NCBI GenBank assembly: GCA_041586735.1
Contig: JBFGZQ010000005.1
Coordinates: forward strand, 1-64,000
Direction: 5' to 3'
Length of the DNA: 64,000 bases
From: Motiliproteus sp041586735
Lineage (GTDB): Bacteria > Pseudomonadota > Gammaproteobacteria > Pseudomonadales > Balneatricaceae
Numbering within the stretch: the first letter of the stretch is position 1; each line of letters opens with the position of its first letter. The translations under genes were made by a program, and so were the position numbers. A model generated the notes under the pieces. It saw nothing but the letters and a program-made list of their open reading frames with translations, searched no databases and was not told the DNA's origin. This document shows, piece by piece, positions 8,735-16,720 of the stretch.

Positions 8735-9167
8735 TGTTACCACCTTGTAAGAAAGATCTGAGTGTTCCTGGATTATCGGTAGATAGTAAGCAAAAGCAAC
8801 AGGCTTGCCGAGGCGGTAATGACGGCTAAGGTCTTGCTTGGTTGCCCAGGAAACTCAGCCAGGATACGGCAGATCACGGGTTGCGGACATCTAGGCTGCG
8901 GTGAACTTGCGAACCGCATCAAGCAGAGGTCGCGCCCAGGTCCTCCATCTGCTGGCGCGTCCAAGCCCTGTTCGCGGCAGCAGAGAAGCACTATAAGATA
9001 TATTGTAAATACATCTTATAGTGTTATTATAGAGGCACCTAAAGGTGGGTGAAAAACGCCTTTATATTGAGATAAGTCAGTTTAAAGGGGTCGGGTGTTC
9101 GCAAGGATATCCAGGTTATTCTGGTGTTAGTGATTCAAAGCCGGTATCGAATACAACGGGACAAAAA
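8735..9167. other. Divergent intergenic region between the LysR gene and mlaA
   Basis: This 433-bp gap has no supported gene; two overlapping frames (8773-8991 minus, 8819-9052 plus) look random. It contains the inverted repeat at 8989-9023 and, overlapping it, a promoter-like pair TTGTAA (9003-9008) and TATTAT (9025-9030) with a 16-bp spacer, pointing to mlaA. The open frame upstream of the mlaA signal peptide (from 9045) is better read as untranslated leader. Confidence 0.5.
8989..9023. promoter_or_regulatory. Perfect 11-bp inverted repeat, candidate operator upstream of mlaA
   Basis: CACTATAAGAT (8989-8999) and ATCTTATAGTG (9013-9023) are exact reverse complements separated by 13 bases. 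The repeat overlaps the putative -35 and spacer of the mlaA promoter, which suggests control by a dimeric regulator, possibly the divergent LysR protein. The inner stretch 8996-9010 recurs with one change at 12485-12499, before the MlaC-like gene. Confidence 0.5.
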
Positions 9168-9893
9168 ATGAAACAGAACAATACGTTAGTCTCGGTGAAT
9201 ACCCTCTCAGGTCGGTGGTTGGTACCGTTGTTGTTATGTGCCGGTTTTCTGAGCGGCTGCGCTAGTCAAAGCGTCGATCCCTACGAAACCCTCAACCGCA
9301 AAATTTATGCGTTTAACGATAGCGCCGATCGTTACGTACTCAAGCCGATAGCTAAAGGCTACCGAGCGGTACTTCCGGATGTCGTTGAGCAAGGCGTCTC
9401 CAATGTCTTCTCCAATTTAAGCGACCCTTTCAATGCATTAAACCAGTTGCTACAGGGAAAACCCTATGCGTCACTGAGTGATGCAGGACGTTTCCTGATT
9501 AACTCCACGGTTGGGATTTTGGGTTTGTTTGATGTTGGCAGCCAGTTGGGCTTGGAAAAGCACCACGAAGATTTTGGTCAGACCCTGGCCGTGTGGGGTG
9601 TTGCTGAGGGCCCGTATATCGTCCTGCCGTTTTGGGGTCCTTCCAGCCCACGCGATGGTATCGGCGATCTGGTCGGCAGCCGCGGATTTTTACCCGGTTA
9701 TTTAGAAGATGTTAGCGCGCGCAATGCCGCTTATGGCTTGTACATTGTTAACAGGCGTGCAGAACTGCTTAAAGACGAAACGTTACTCAGCGGCGATCGC
9801 TACCTGTTTATCCGAGATGCCTATCTACAGCGACGCCAATACCTTGTTGATGATGGTGAAGTTGAAGATGACTTTTTGGAGAGTGACCAGTGA
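9168..9893 (+). CDS. mlaA: MlaA (VacJ) outer-membrane phospholipid-trafficking lipoprotein
   Basis: The start at 9168 (MKQNNT) gives a 241-residue lipoprotein with hydrophobic signal LVPLLLCAGFLSGC, where Cys is the lipidation site. The mature part follows the MlaA pattern: DPYETLNRKIYAFND, NLSDPFNALNQLLQGK, RFLINSTVGILGLFD, LAVWGVAEGPYIVLPFWGPS and GDLVGSRG. MlaA forms a ring-shaped channel with porins that removes phospholipids from the outer leaflet of the outer membrane. An upstream in-frame start at 9045 would bury the signal peptide and is rejected. The next gene, for an RND exporter, starts 50 bp after this stop, and the MlaC-like gene follows it, so the three probably form one functional set. 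Confidence 0.92.
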   Translation: MKQNNTLVSVNTLSGRWLVPLLLCAGFLSGCASQSVDPYETLNRKIYAFNDSADRYVLKPIAKGYRAVLPDVVEQGVSNVFSNLSDPFNALNQLLQGKPYASLSDAGRFLINSTVGILGLFDVGSQLGLEKHHEDFGQTLAVWGVAEGPYIVLPFWGPSSPRDGIGDLVGSRGFLPGYLEDVSARNAAYGLYIVNRRAELLKDETLLSGDRYLFIRDAYLQRRQYLVDDGEVEDDFLESDQ

Positions 9894-9943
9894 ATCATTC
9901 GCAACCCACAAAAATAACAGACTGCTCGGAGGGCCGTTACGCT

Positions 9944-12442
9944 ATGGATAAATATTCTTTTGTAACAGAACATGCTGCTGTCAAAAAGCGTTCACGATAC
10001 CCCCTTGTTATTATTGGGTTGCTGTTAGTATTGTGCGGTGCCGCTATCAGCCAATTATCATCCTTAAAATTCGATGCTTCGGCGGATACTTTAATCGCCG
10101 AAGGCGATCCAGAGCTTGCCTATTATAGACGCACGGCAAAAACGTTTGCCGAGCAGCCTTTTTTGGTATTGACCTACACACCGTTGGCAGGCGAATTAAT
10201 CTCCACCCAGAATATAGAGCAACTCGAAGAGATCGTTAACGAACTTAAAGCCGTAGAGGGTATAAAGAATGTGCAATCTGTATTAGATGCCCCTTTATTG
10301 CGAAGTCCGCCCATACCGCTGCTGGAGTTGCAAAAAGGCTTTCGAACCTTAACATCCAACGATGTTGATTATGCGTTAGCACGGCAAGAGCTCGTTACCA
10401 GTCCATTATTTAGCGAGCTGCTGATTTCAAAAGATGGCCAGACCACGGCGATACGTATTGATTTAAAAAGCAATCCAATCTTGCAAGAAAAACTTAACGA
10501 ACGGAGCCAATTAGTAGCGACAAGCTTAGACATAACTCATCTGGATCATGATATAGAGCAACTCACCCTTGCTGACAAGGCCGCAACGCAGACAACCATA
10601 GATGCTGTTCGTGCTATTCGCGACCGCTATACCGATACATCAATACTGTACCTGGGTGGCGTACCGATGGTCGCGGCCGATATGGTCGAATTTGTAAAAA
10701 GCGATATGGCAACATTTGGTTTGGCCATAGTGCTGCTGTTAGCCACAGCGCTCTACCTGTTTTTCCGCCGCCTGCGTTGGGTGCTCGTACCCTTGGGTAC
10801 GACCGGAGTCACCCTGTTGCTTATGATGGGGCTGTTAGCAGCGCTTGGCCAACCGGTTACGGCAATATCCGCTAATATGGTTGCGCTGTTGGCCATTATT
10901 ACCATCTCATTCACCATCCATTTGGCAGAGCGTTATCGCGAACTGTATACCAGCTATAAAGATGACCCGGTACCTTGCTCGTTGTCTTATGCCGCGATGC
11001 GCTCAAAGCTTGCGCCCTGTCTATACACCGCAATAACCACCATGATGGCCTTTGCCTCGCTGACCACCAGCGATATCGTGCCGGTGGTTGATTTTGGTTG
11101 GATGATGTGTGTCGGCATCGCCATCTCGCTGCTCGTCACCTACAGCTTTTTTGCCAGCGTATTGGTGTGGCTACCCAAAAATGAATCGGTCAGATCCATT
11201 ACTCATACGCCTAAGCTCACCGCCTGGTTCGCACGCATGTCTACGGACTACTCGCGACGGGTTTTGGCCGTGGCCCTTATCGCTGTCGTTATGGCGGGCT
11301 TTGGCATGCGGCAACTGGAGATTGGTAACCGCCTGGTTGACTATTTTCGTGCCGACACCGAAATTCATCGAGGGCTTGATTTTATCGATCAGCAGCTTGG
11401 AGGAACCATTCCGCTGGATATTATTTTGAAATTTGAGCCCTATCAACAACTAGCCGCTGAAGCGGGGGACGACTCTTTTGATACGTTTGCCGATGAGGAG
11501 GCCGACACTTACCCTGAGCGGTTCTGGTTTACACCGGAAAAACTCCAGGTTATTGATCAGTTACAAACCTTTCTTGAAACTAAAGATGCATTGGGTAAAT
11601 CTATTTCGTTGGCGAATATGGAGCGACTAGCACGCACATTTAACGATGGTGAGCCTCTCTCTTACGCCGAACTGACGACGGTAATGGGTATACTGCCCGA
11701 ATCAGTACGGCAAAGCCTTATTACGCCCTACGCATCACCGCGCACCGGAGAGCTTCGTATCTCGTCGCGTTTGCACGAAACCGGCCCCGTGCATGATCTG
11801 CAGGATTTAATCGCCTCCATCGAAGCATTTGCAGTGCAAAAATTACATATTTCAGCCGCCGATATACACGTAACCGGTGTGGCCGTGCTATTTAGTGACA
11901 TGCTTGAGCAGCTCGTACAGTCACAGCTCTCCACCGTTGCCTTTGTGATACTGGCTACATTTGCGATGTTCGCATTGTTGCTCCGCTCTATTACCCTGGC
12001 TGTTATCGGTCTTGCTCCGAATTTACTCGCCGCAATAATGATACTTGCGTTTATGGGCTATGCCGGCATTCCATTAGACGTCATGACGATCACCATTGCC
12101 GCAGTGGTGATTGGTATTGGCGTCGACGATGCTATTCACTATTTGCACCGCTTTAAAGAGGAGGTCGATGCTGGGCATTCAACCATAACCGCCGTACAGA
12201 TAACTCATGCCAGCACGGGCAAGGCGCTGTATCTTACAACGCTGGTGGTGGTTATTGGATTCTCGGTGCTACTTTTTTCTCGATTTGTACCAACTCTATA
12301 CTTTGGCTGGTTAACGGCCCTTGCTATGGCGTTTGCATTGACAGCTAACCTGTGCCTGTTACCCGCGTTATTGGTAAAAATATATCGCTGTAAACCTGTG
12401 GCCGAATCTATAAGTAAATCTATAGCGCAGCCCTCGACATGA
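9944..12442 (+). CDS. RND/MMPL-superfamily exporter, probable lipid transporter
   Basis: About 832 residues with the RND layout: one N-terminal membrane helix (YPLVIIGLLLVLCGAAI), a large periplasmic domain, a block of about five helices near residues 265-415 of the protein, then a second repeat of helix, periplasmic domain and C-terminal helix block (VIGIGVDDAIHYLHRFKEE). This matches the predicted RND exporters related to MmpL and HpnN, which move lipids using proton flow. ATG 9944 is chosen for GGAGGG at 9928-9933; a GTG at 9890 overlaps the mlaA stop. Sitting between mlaA and an MlaC-like gene, it may replace the ABC transporter MlaFEDB as energy source. Base composition is visibly more A/T-rich than the flanking housekeeping genes. 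Confidence 0.85.
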   Translation: MDKYSFVTEHAAVKKRSRYPLVIIGLLLVLCGAAISQLSSLKFDASADTLIAEGDPELAYYRRTAKTFAEQPFLVLTYTPLAGELISTQNIEQLEEIVNELKAVEGIKNVQSVLDAPLLRSPPIPLLELQKGFRTLTSNDVDYALARQELVTSPLFSELLISKDGQTTAIRIDLKSNPILQEKLNERSQLVATSLDITHLDHDIEQLTLADKAATQTTIDAVRAIRDRYTDTSILYLGGVPMVAADMVEFVKSDMATFGLAIVLLLATALYLFFRRLRWVLVPLGTTGVTLLLMMGLLAALGQPVTAISANMVALLAIITISFTIHLAERYRELYTSYKDDPVPCSLSYAAMRSKLAPCLYTAITTMMAFASLTTSDIVPVVDFGWMMCVGIAISLLVTYSFFASVLVWLPKNESVRSITHTPKLTAWFARMSTDYSRRVLAVALIAVVMAGFGMRQLEIGNRLVDYFRADTEIHRGLDFIDQQLGGTIPLDIILKFEPYQQLAAEAGDDSFDTFADEEADTYPERFWFTPEKLQVIDQLQTFLETKDALGKSISLANMERLARTFNDGEPLSYAELTTVMGILPESVRQSLITPYASPRTGELRISSRLHETGPVHDLQDLIASIEAFAVQKLHISAADIHVTGVAVLFSDMLEQLVQSQLSTVAFVILATFAMFALLLRSITLAVIGLAPNLLAAIMILAFMGYAGIPLDVMTITIAAVVIGIGVDDAIHYLHRFKEEVDAGHSTITAVQITHASTGKALYLTTLVVVIGFSVLLFSRFVPTLYFGWLTALAMAFALTANLCLLPALLVKIYRCKPVAESISKSIAQPST

Positions 12443-12484
12443 TTTTATCAATACGGTTTGTTCAAGCAGTACAGCGCTGTTAAT

Positions 12485-12499
12485 AGATATGTTGTAAAT
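12485..12499 (+). promoter_or_regulatory. 15-mer shared with the mlaA upstream region
   Basis: AGATATGTTGTAAAT here differs at one base from AGATATATTGTAAAT at 8996-9010. Both lie upstream of Mla-type genes of the same cassette and may bind the same regulator or serve as promoter parts. The surrounding inverted repeat seen at 8989-9023 is not conserved here. Confidence 0.4.
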
Positions 12500-12554
12500 T
12501 ATATATATCGCTAGATGCCCTAATTTTATGGTCCTAAGAATCCGGAGTCCTATT

Positions 12555-13193
12555 ATGCGAAGCCTTTTAAAATTATTTATTATGTTGTTTTTTGTCAGTG
12601 CCACGGCTACAGCATTGGCTGATAATGAAGGTCCTAAAGAACGCGTTGAGGCGGTCGCTAACACCTTGTTTGCAATGCTGAAAGCAGGGCCCGATAACTA
12701 CGTAAAATCCGATGTGGCTGCGTCGAATATAACCGGCAACGACTTCGATACCCATGTGCTCGCTATACTCGCTAGTCTGGTTGATTTTAAATCAATAACC
12801 AAAGGGGTTATAGGAACGCATAACGCGCAACTCAGTGCCGCCCAAATCGAAGCCTTCCAAAGGAAATTTGAGCAGTCTATCGTTAAGATTATTACCGGTG
12901 TTTTCGATCAGCTGGACAGCTACGAATTAGTGGTTAAAGAAGCCAAAATAAAAGGGACTACATACGCACAGGTGCCCGTTGAAATAACCTTATCATCGAG
13001 CGAAAAATATGAAATTCTTTTTTCACTGTCATTTAAAAACAGTGACTGGCAGGTGCGGAATATTATCGTCAATGGGGTTAATCTTGGTATCACCTACCGC
13101 AACCAATTTAATGAATCCATGAAATCAAACAAGCAAAACATTGACGCTGTTATTAACGCTTGGTCAGAACCCCGACCCGCTACTGAAAGCTGA
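12555..13193 (+). CDS. MlaC/Ttg2D-like periplasmic lipid-binding protein
   Basis: The start at 12555 (MRSLLK) has GGAG 7 bases upstream and gives a 212-residue exported protein with signal LLKLFIMLFFVSATATALA. The mature region resembles the MlaC/Ttg2D family: VEAVANTLFAML, LASLVDFKSITKGVIG, LSAAQIEAFQRKFEQSIV, YEILFSLSFKNSDWQVRNIIVNGVNLG and a C-terminal YRNQFNE. MlaC shuttles phospholipids between the outer-membrane MlaA complex and the inner membrane. It is 112 bp beyond the RND gene, and the gap carries a 15-mer resembling one in the mlaA promoter region. I infer it is the soluble carrier between MlaA and the RND pump. Confidence 0.8.
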   Translation: MRSLLKLFIMLFFVSATATALADNEGPKERVEAVANTLFAMLKAGPDNYVKSDVAASNITGNDFDTHVLAILASLVDFKSITKGVIGTHNAQLSAAQIEAFQRKFEQSIVKIITGVFDQLDSYELVVKEAKIKGTTYAQVPVEITLSSSEKYEILFSLSFKNSDWQVRNIIVNGVNLGITYRNQFNESMKSNKQNIDAVINAWSEPRPATES

Positions 13194-13318
13194 TCCACGG
13201 CTAGGGAGAGGGGGATGGACTCCCCCGCTATCGACCTCTATCTGGGGTGGATAGCCGTCATCATCAACGGGAACCGCGACGACCAAGAGTATCTTATGGG
13301 GCGATCCGCAGCCTGATT

Positions 13319-13346
13319 GCCGTCTTCTGCTTGATACGGCGTTTTT
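13319..13346 (+). terminator. Possible terminator downstream of the MlaC-like gene
   Basis: GCCGT (13319-13323) pairs with ACGGC (13336-13340), followed by GTTTTT. The stem is only 5 bp, the loop is long, and the element overlaps the end of the convergent gene at 13345. Confidence 0.3.
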
Positions 13347-14583
13347 AGAAAGAAAACGGCAACCCGACAGATAGTTGCATATCGGGTGCGTCCGTCGTTG
13401 CGCCGATGGCTATGTTGACGTTAGCGCTGCGGGTTGAATCCAGTCGTATGTTCACCCCAAATTTTAATGATCCGACATGGAAGCGGTTAAAATCGTTAGC
13501 GTTGTTGCTGAACTCTATCTTGGACCGGAGCACCACGCTGTGGCTGTATCCGAGGTTGAAAGAGACCGCTTCATTAATGGCAAAACCCATTCCAAAACTT
13601 AAGTTAATCGCATCTCCTGGGTCTATTCTGCCGTTTGCCGTCTTGGAGTCATGGGACAGATTCCACATATAGCCCAAGCTGCCGTAGAGCACGGCAGGAT
13701 CGGTCGGGTAGGCCACCGATAGGCTGGGTTCTATCGTATAAAATCCAGAGCCGGTGGGTTGTTCTAGGAAAAATTCGCCCACGATTCGGACTCCATCATC
13801 GGCGTAAACGATTCGACGGGGTACGTCGAAGGGGCCGTCCCCCGTGGTGGTTTTTACCCTTAGGTTGGCGGTGTAATAGGGTCCAGGTTCTGTGAACGGG
13901 GTGAGCTTGTAGTGGGCTGAAACTTCTATATCACCCAGGCCTGATCCGCTAGAGCTGACTAACGCGGCATCTTCCGTTGCGGTGAGCAGGTCTCGCTCGC
14001 GAATATCTTCTTCCCTCTGTAGATAGGGAACGCGCAGGCCTAACTCTAGCCGATTAGAGAGTGCGTAGCGAAAATTTAAGGCAGCCGTTAGGGTGTCACG
14101 ACGAACCTCCTGGATGTTAATCAGGCCGACGATAATTGAGGGGATGATGCTGAAGCCTTCAACGGCAACTCTACTACTCGATGAGTGCACAAAGCCCAGG
14201 GTCGGTTCAATATAGATGCCACCTCGCTTTTTGGTCACAGACACGCCGCTGCTGCTGCTGAACGTACTTTGCGCAGGTTCGTGCTCTTCGGGCTTTTTTC
14301 CCACGGACTGTTGCGGTGATGAGGCGTCACCGCTGTTTTGGGTGTTGGCGGCTGCTAGCACTGTGCCGATGTCTCGTTCTTGCTCGAGGGCTCTAGCCTC
14401 GAAGGCCTGTGTTGTAGCGATGAGTAGCGGCAGTGTGCCTTGTTGGCTAGGGTTGGTACGCTGCTTTAATGACGTCTCCTTTGGCTGCTCCAGCGTCGTG
14501 TCGAGTGTTATTGCGCCCGCTGAGGGTACGGCCAATGCGCCGATGAGCAGCGCCGAGGGTGTTAAGCGTAGCAGTGATCTCAT
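13345..14583 (-). CDS. Outer-membrane beta-barrel protein (phenol-degradation MetA/transporter-like)
   Basis: A 412-residue exported protein with signal LLIGALAVPSAGA, then about 85 low-complexity Ser/Gln/Glu-rich residues. From residue 120 or so come amphipathic alternating strands (YIEPTLGFVHSSSS, LTAALNFRYALSNRLELGLRVPY, VSFNLGYSHSVVLRSKIEF) ending in Phe (LSVGLPFSF), the usual outer-membrane barrel signature. It most resembles proteins annotated as transporter or MetA-pathway barrel. The specific role is unknown. It lies 128 bp downstream of the VpsR-like regulator gene on the same strand and may be its target or co-transcribed. The leader between them contains a hairpin whose loop could pair with the ribosome site. 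RBS AGAGG is at 14592-14596. Confidence 0.65.
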   Translation of the reverse strand: MRSLLRLTPSALLIGALAVPSAGAITLDTTLEQPKETSLKQRTNPSQQGTLPLLIATTQAFEARALEQERDIGTVLAAANTQNSGDASSPQQSVGKKPEEHEPAQSTFSSSSGVSVTKKRGGIYIEPTLGFVHSSSSRVAVEGFSIIPSIIVGLINIQEVRRDTLTAALNFRYALSNRLELGLRVPYLQREEDIRERDLLTATEDAALVSSSGSGLGDIEVSAHYKLTPFTEPGPYYTANLRVKTTTGDGPFDVPRRIVYADDGVRIVGEFFLEQPTGSGFYTIEPSLSVAYPTDPAVLYGSLGYMWNLSHDSKTANGRIDPGDAINLSFGMGFAINEAVSFNLGYSHSVVLRSKIEFSNNANDFNRFHVGSLKFGVNIRLDSTRSANVNIAIGATTDAPDMQLSVGLPFSF

Positions 14584-14632
14584 CGATAAAACCTCTTGTT
14601 TTTTTTGTTATCAGGGCTGTACGTTTAATCAT

Positions 14633-14652
14633 GGTTTATTGGAGGATAAACC
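14633..14652 (-). promoter_or_regulatory. Hairpin in the leader of the beta-barrel gene
   Basis: GGTTTAT (14633-14639) and ATAAACC (14646-14652) are perfect complements. In the minus-strand transcript the 6-nt loop reads CCTCCA, an anti-Shine-Dalgarno-like sequence, 37 nt upstream of the gene's own AGAGG. It could be an operator in DNA or a translation switch in RNA. Both are inference. Confidence 0.35.
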
Positions 14653-14711
14653 CCTGCTAGGGATGGCTGATTAGATAGCATAAATACCCTAAGTGGCTGC
14701 TTGAGCGTTGA

Positions 14712-16061
14712 TTAGTGCCGCGTTTTCCCCAATGATAGTTTTTCTAGCAGCCGGTATAGCGTTACTCGCGATACACCGAGGAGTTTGGCCGAATCGGTGA
14801 CACTCTGGCTACAATAATTCATCGCCAGTTGAATGCTCTGACGGTCAGCGTCTGCCCTGGCGTCTGCTAGGGTGGGGATCTTCTGTGGATTAACTGAGGG
14901 GTTAAATCTGAGGTCCTCGGCTTCGATCAGATCTCGGTCACTCATTACCACGGCGCGCTCTATTTTGTTAATCAGCTCTCTGACATTGCCCGGCCAGTGA
15001 TAGCCGTGCAGATGCTCTAAGGCATCACGACTGAAGCCTTTAATTTTATGATCGGATTCGGCATGAAATTTTTTCAAAAAGTAGTGGGCCAAAGGGGCGA
15101 TATCTTCTTTTCTATCTCGCAGTGGCGGGATGACCAGGCTCAGTACATGGAGTCGATAATACAGATCTTCTCGGAAGTTACCCTCGGTGATCGCATCTTC
15201 CAGGTTACGGTGAGTCGCGGTTATGACCCGTACATCTATAGGTATCAGAGTGTTGCTGCCCACACGGGTAATCTTCTTGTCTTGCAGGAATCGTAACAGG
15301 TTGACCTGTTGTTCTAACGGCAGATCACCTATCTCATCTAAAAAAATGGTGCCGTTGTTGGCGGCTTCTATGCTACCGATATGACGTTTGTGTGCCCCGC
15401 TAAAGGCTCCCTTTTCATGACCAAACAGTTCTGATTGGATGAGTCCATCGGCGATTGCACCACAATTCACGGCGATAAAAGGGCCGTTTTTGCGTGTCGA
15501 TTCGTTATGAATCGCATAGGCTACCAGCTCCTTTCCGGTGCCGCTCTCACCGCCCACCATGACAGACGCATCGACGCTGGCGATCTTGCGGATATCTTTG
15601 AAAATACTCAGCATTTCAGGACTTACGGCGACCATCTGGTGGCCATTGATGGGCTTGGCGGTATTTTTTAAGTAGGCACGCCGAGAGTTCGCCATGCCGT
15701 AGGCGTGTCCAAGACTGTTGAGTAGCCGAGCGTTATCGGTGGGCAGGGTGTGATAGTCATTCAGGTAGCTGACGATCAAGCGTTGGGTTTCCGGATGTTT
15801 TAATAACGCTGAGGGGATCATTCCGACCCACTCAAAAGCTTGTTGTTGGCCGAGTAGCCGCTCAAATTGTTGGAGTCGGCCATTGAGATCAGACTCACCA
15901 ATGATTGCCAGGCCAACCTGCGCGTCTTGATTCTGAATATAGCCCGACGCCTGCTCCAGTGTGTTTGCTAGTAATGGGCGCCAGCCCGATGATGCGATGA
16001 GATCTTGGGGTATCTGGAATTTCCCCGTGGTATCGAGACAGATTAGCATCCTGCATTTCAT
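14712..16061 (-). CDS. VpsR-like sigma54-type enhancer-binding regulator
   Basis: A 449-residue protein. Residues 1-135 form a receiver-like domain without the usual acidic pocket, with NSLGHAYGMANS just before the linker, as in VpsR of Vibrio. The AAA+ domain has Walker A GGESGTGKE, Walker B NGTIFLDEIGDL and the sigma54-contact loop as GAFSGA rather than GAFTGA. A Fis-type helix-turn-helix ends the protein (NYCSQSVTDSAKLLGVSRVTLYRLL). VpsR binds c-di-GMP and activates biofilm genes; whether this relative does is unknown. The next gene downstream encodes a beta-barrel protein. No classical -24/-12 promoter was found in the adjacent gaps. No strong ribosome site precedes ATG 16061. Confidence 0.82.
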   Translation of the reverse strand: MKCRMLICLDTTGKFQIPQDLIASSGWRPLLANTLEQASGYIQNQDAQVGLAIIGESDLNGRLQQFERLLGQQQAFEWVGMIPSALLKHPETQRLIVSYLNDYHTLPTDNARLLNSLGHAYGMANSRRAYLKNTAKPINGHQMVAVSPEMLSIFKDIRKIASVDASVMVGGESGTGKELVAYAIHNESTRKNGPFIAVNCGAIADGLIQSELFGHEKGAFSGAHKRHIGSIEAANNGTIFLDEIGDLPLEQQVNLLRFLQDKKITRVGSNTLIPIDVRVITATHRNLEDAITEGNFREDLYYRLHVLSLVIPPLRDRKEDIAPLAHYFLKKFHAESDHKIKGFSRDALEHLHGYHWPGNVRELINKIERAVVMSDRDLIEAEDLRFNPSVNPQKIPTLADARADADRQSIQLAMNYCSQSVTDSAKLLGVSRVTLYRLLEKLSLGKTRH

Positions 16062-16720
16062 GGTATAAAAAGCCCTTTGGTGCTCAGTACCTCTGAGACA
16101 AAATCCGCAGCCTCAAATGTATCCTTGATAAGGCGTCGATTCTCCTAAATCCGTATCCAGTACGACTTCGTTGCGCTCTAGTGCGGGCTTTTGTTGTTGA
16201 CGGCCTTAACTGATTCGGTAGCCGTGTTCTAGGCCTGGATCGCCCACGCAGGTACAACCGCATAAATGATACCTGTTGAGTTGAATGCGGATCTTGACGA
16301 GTAAAAGCAACGCTTTATATCCCCGTTTCAATGATTCGAGTGTAGTAGCTCCAGCCCTAAAGCGCAAAATGCCGACTGCGCTGGACGAACATTTTTATAC
16401 TGGGCACCTTTATGAGTCAGAGGTGCGTGTTTTTAGGATCTAGAACCCGTCGGAGTTGATCGGTCGTGGTGAGGGCGGGCCGATTTGAGGTGGCTTTTGG
16501 ATCGTTTGAGGCGGGTTAAGTGGACCGCCAGAGTTGCCGAAGGCGGTGCTTAGAAGCTGGCTGCTGTCTGCGGTTATCGGGCAGCTTTCAGGCGGTTATT
16601 TATTGGGTTGTGGAGCGGTTAGCGCCGCCGCGACTCGCGTTAGCGGCCACTTCGCCTTTCCGGTGCACCTAGGTGATAAATCGACGTCTTGGTCAATGTG
16701 CCCGGCGCTCGTTTCCGGGC
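16062..16720. other. 659-bp intergenic region between the regulator and the HAMP-protein gene
   Basis: No supported gene is present; a 101-codon plus-strand frame from 16534 is a shadow of the HAMP gene end. Two small inverted repeats are visible: CTCAG-tacct-CTGAG at 16083-16097, just upstream of the regulator start, and GCCCGG/CCGGGC at 16700-16720, adjoining the stop of the HAMP gene. The latter could be part of a terminator but has no T-run. No -24/-12 sigma54 promoter was recognised by eye. Confidence 0.45.

Noticed and set aside
8773..9052. Overlapping frames on both strands between the LysR gene and mlaA
   Set aside because: Composition looks random, they overlap each other, and the region fits a divergent promoter.
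9045..9167. Upstream extension of mlaA
   Set aside because: It would place 41 residues ahead of a clear lipoprotein signal peptide.
13207..13225. GGGGG/CCCCC hairpin after the MlaC-like gene as a terminator
   Set aside because: Five-base stem with no T-run; the element at 13319-13346 is slightly better, though also weak.
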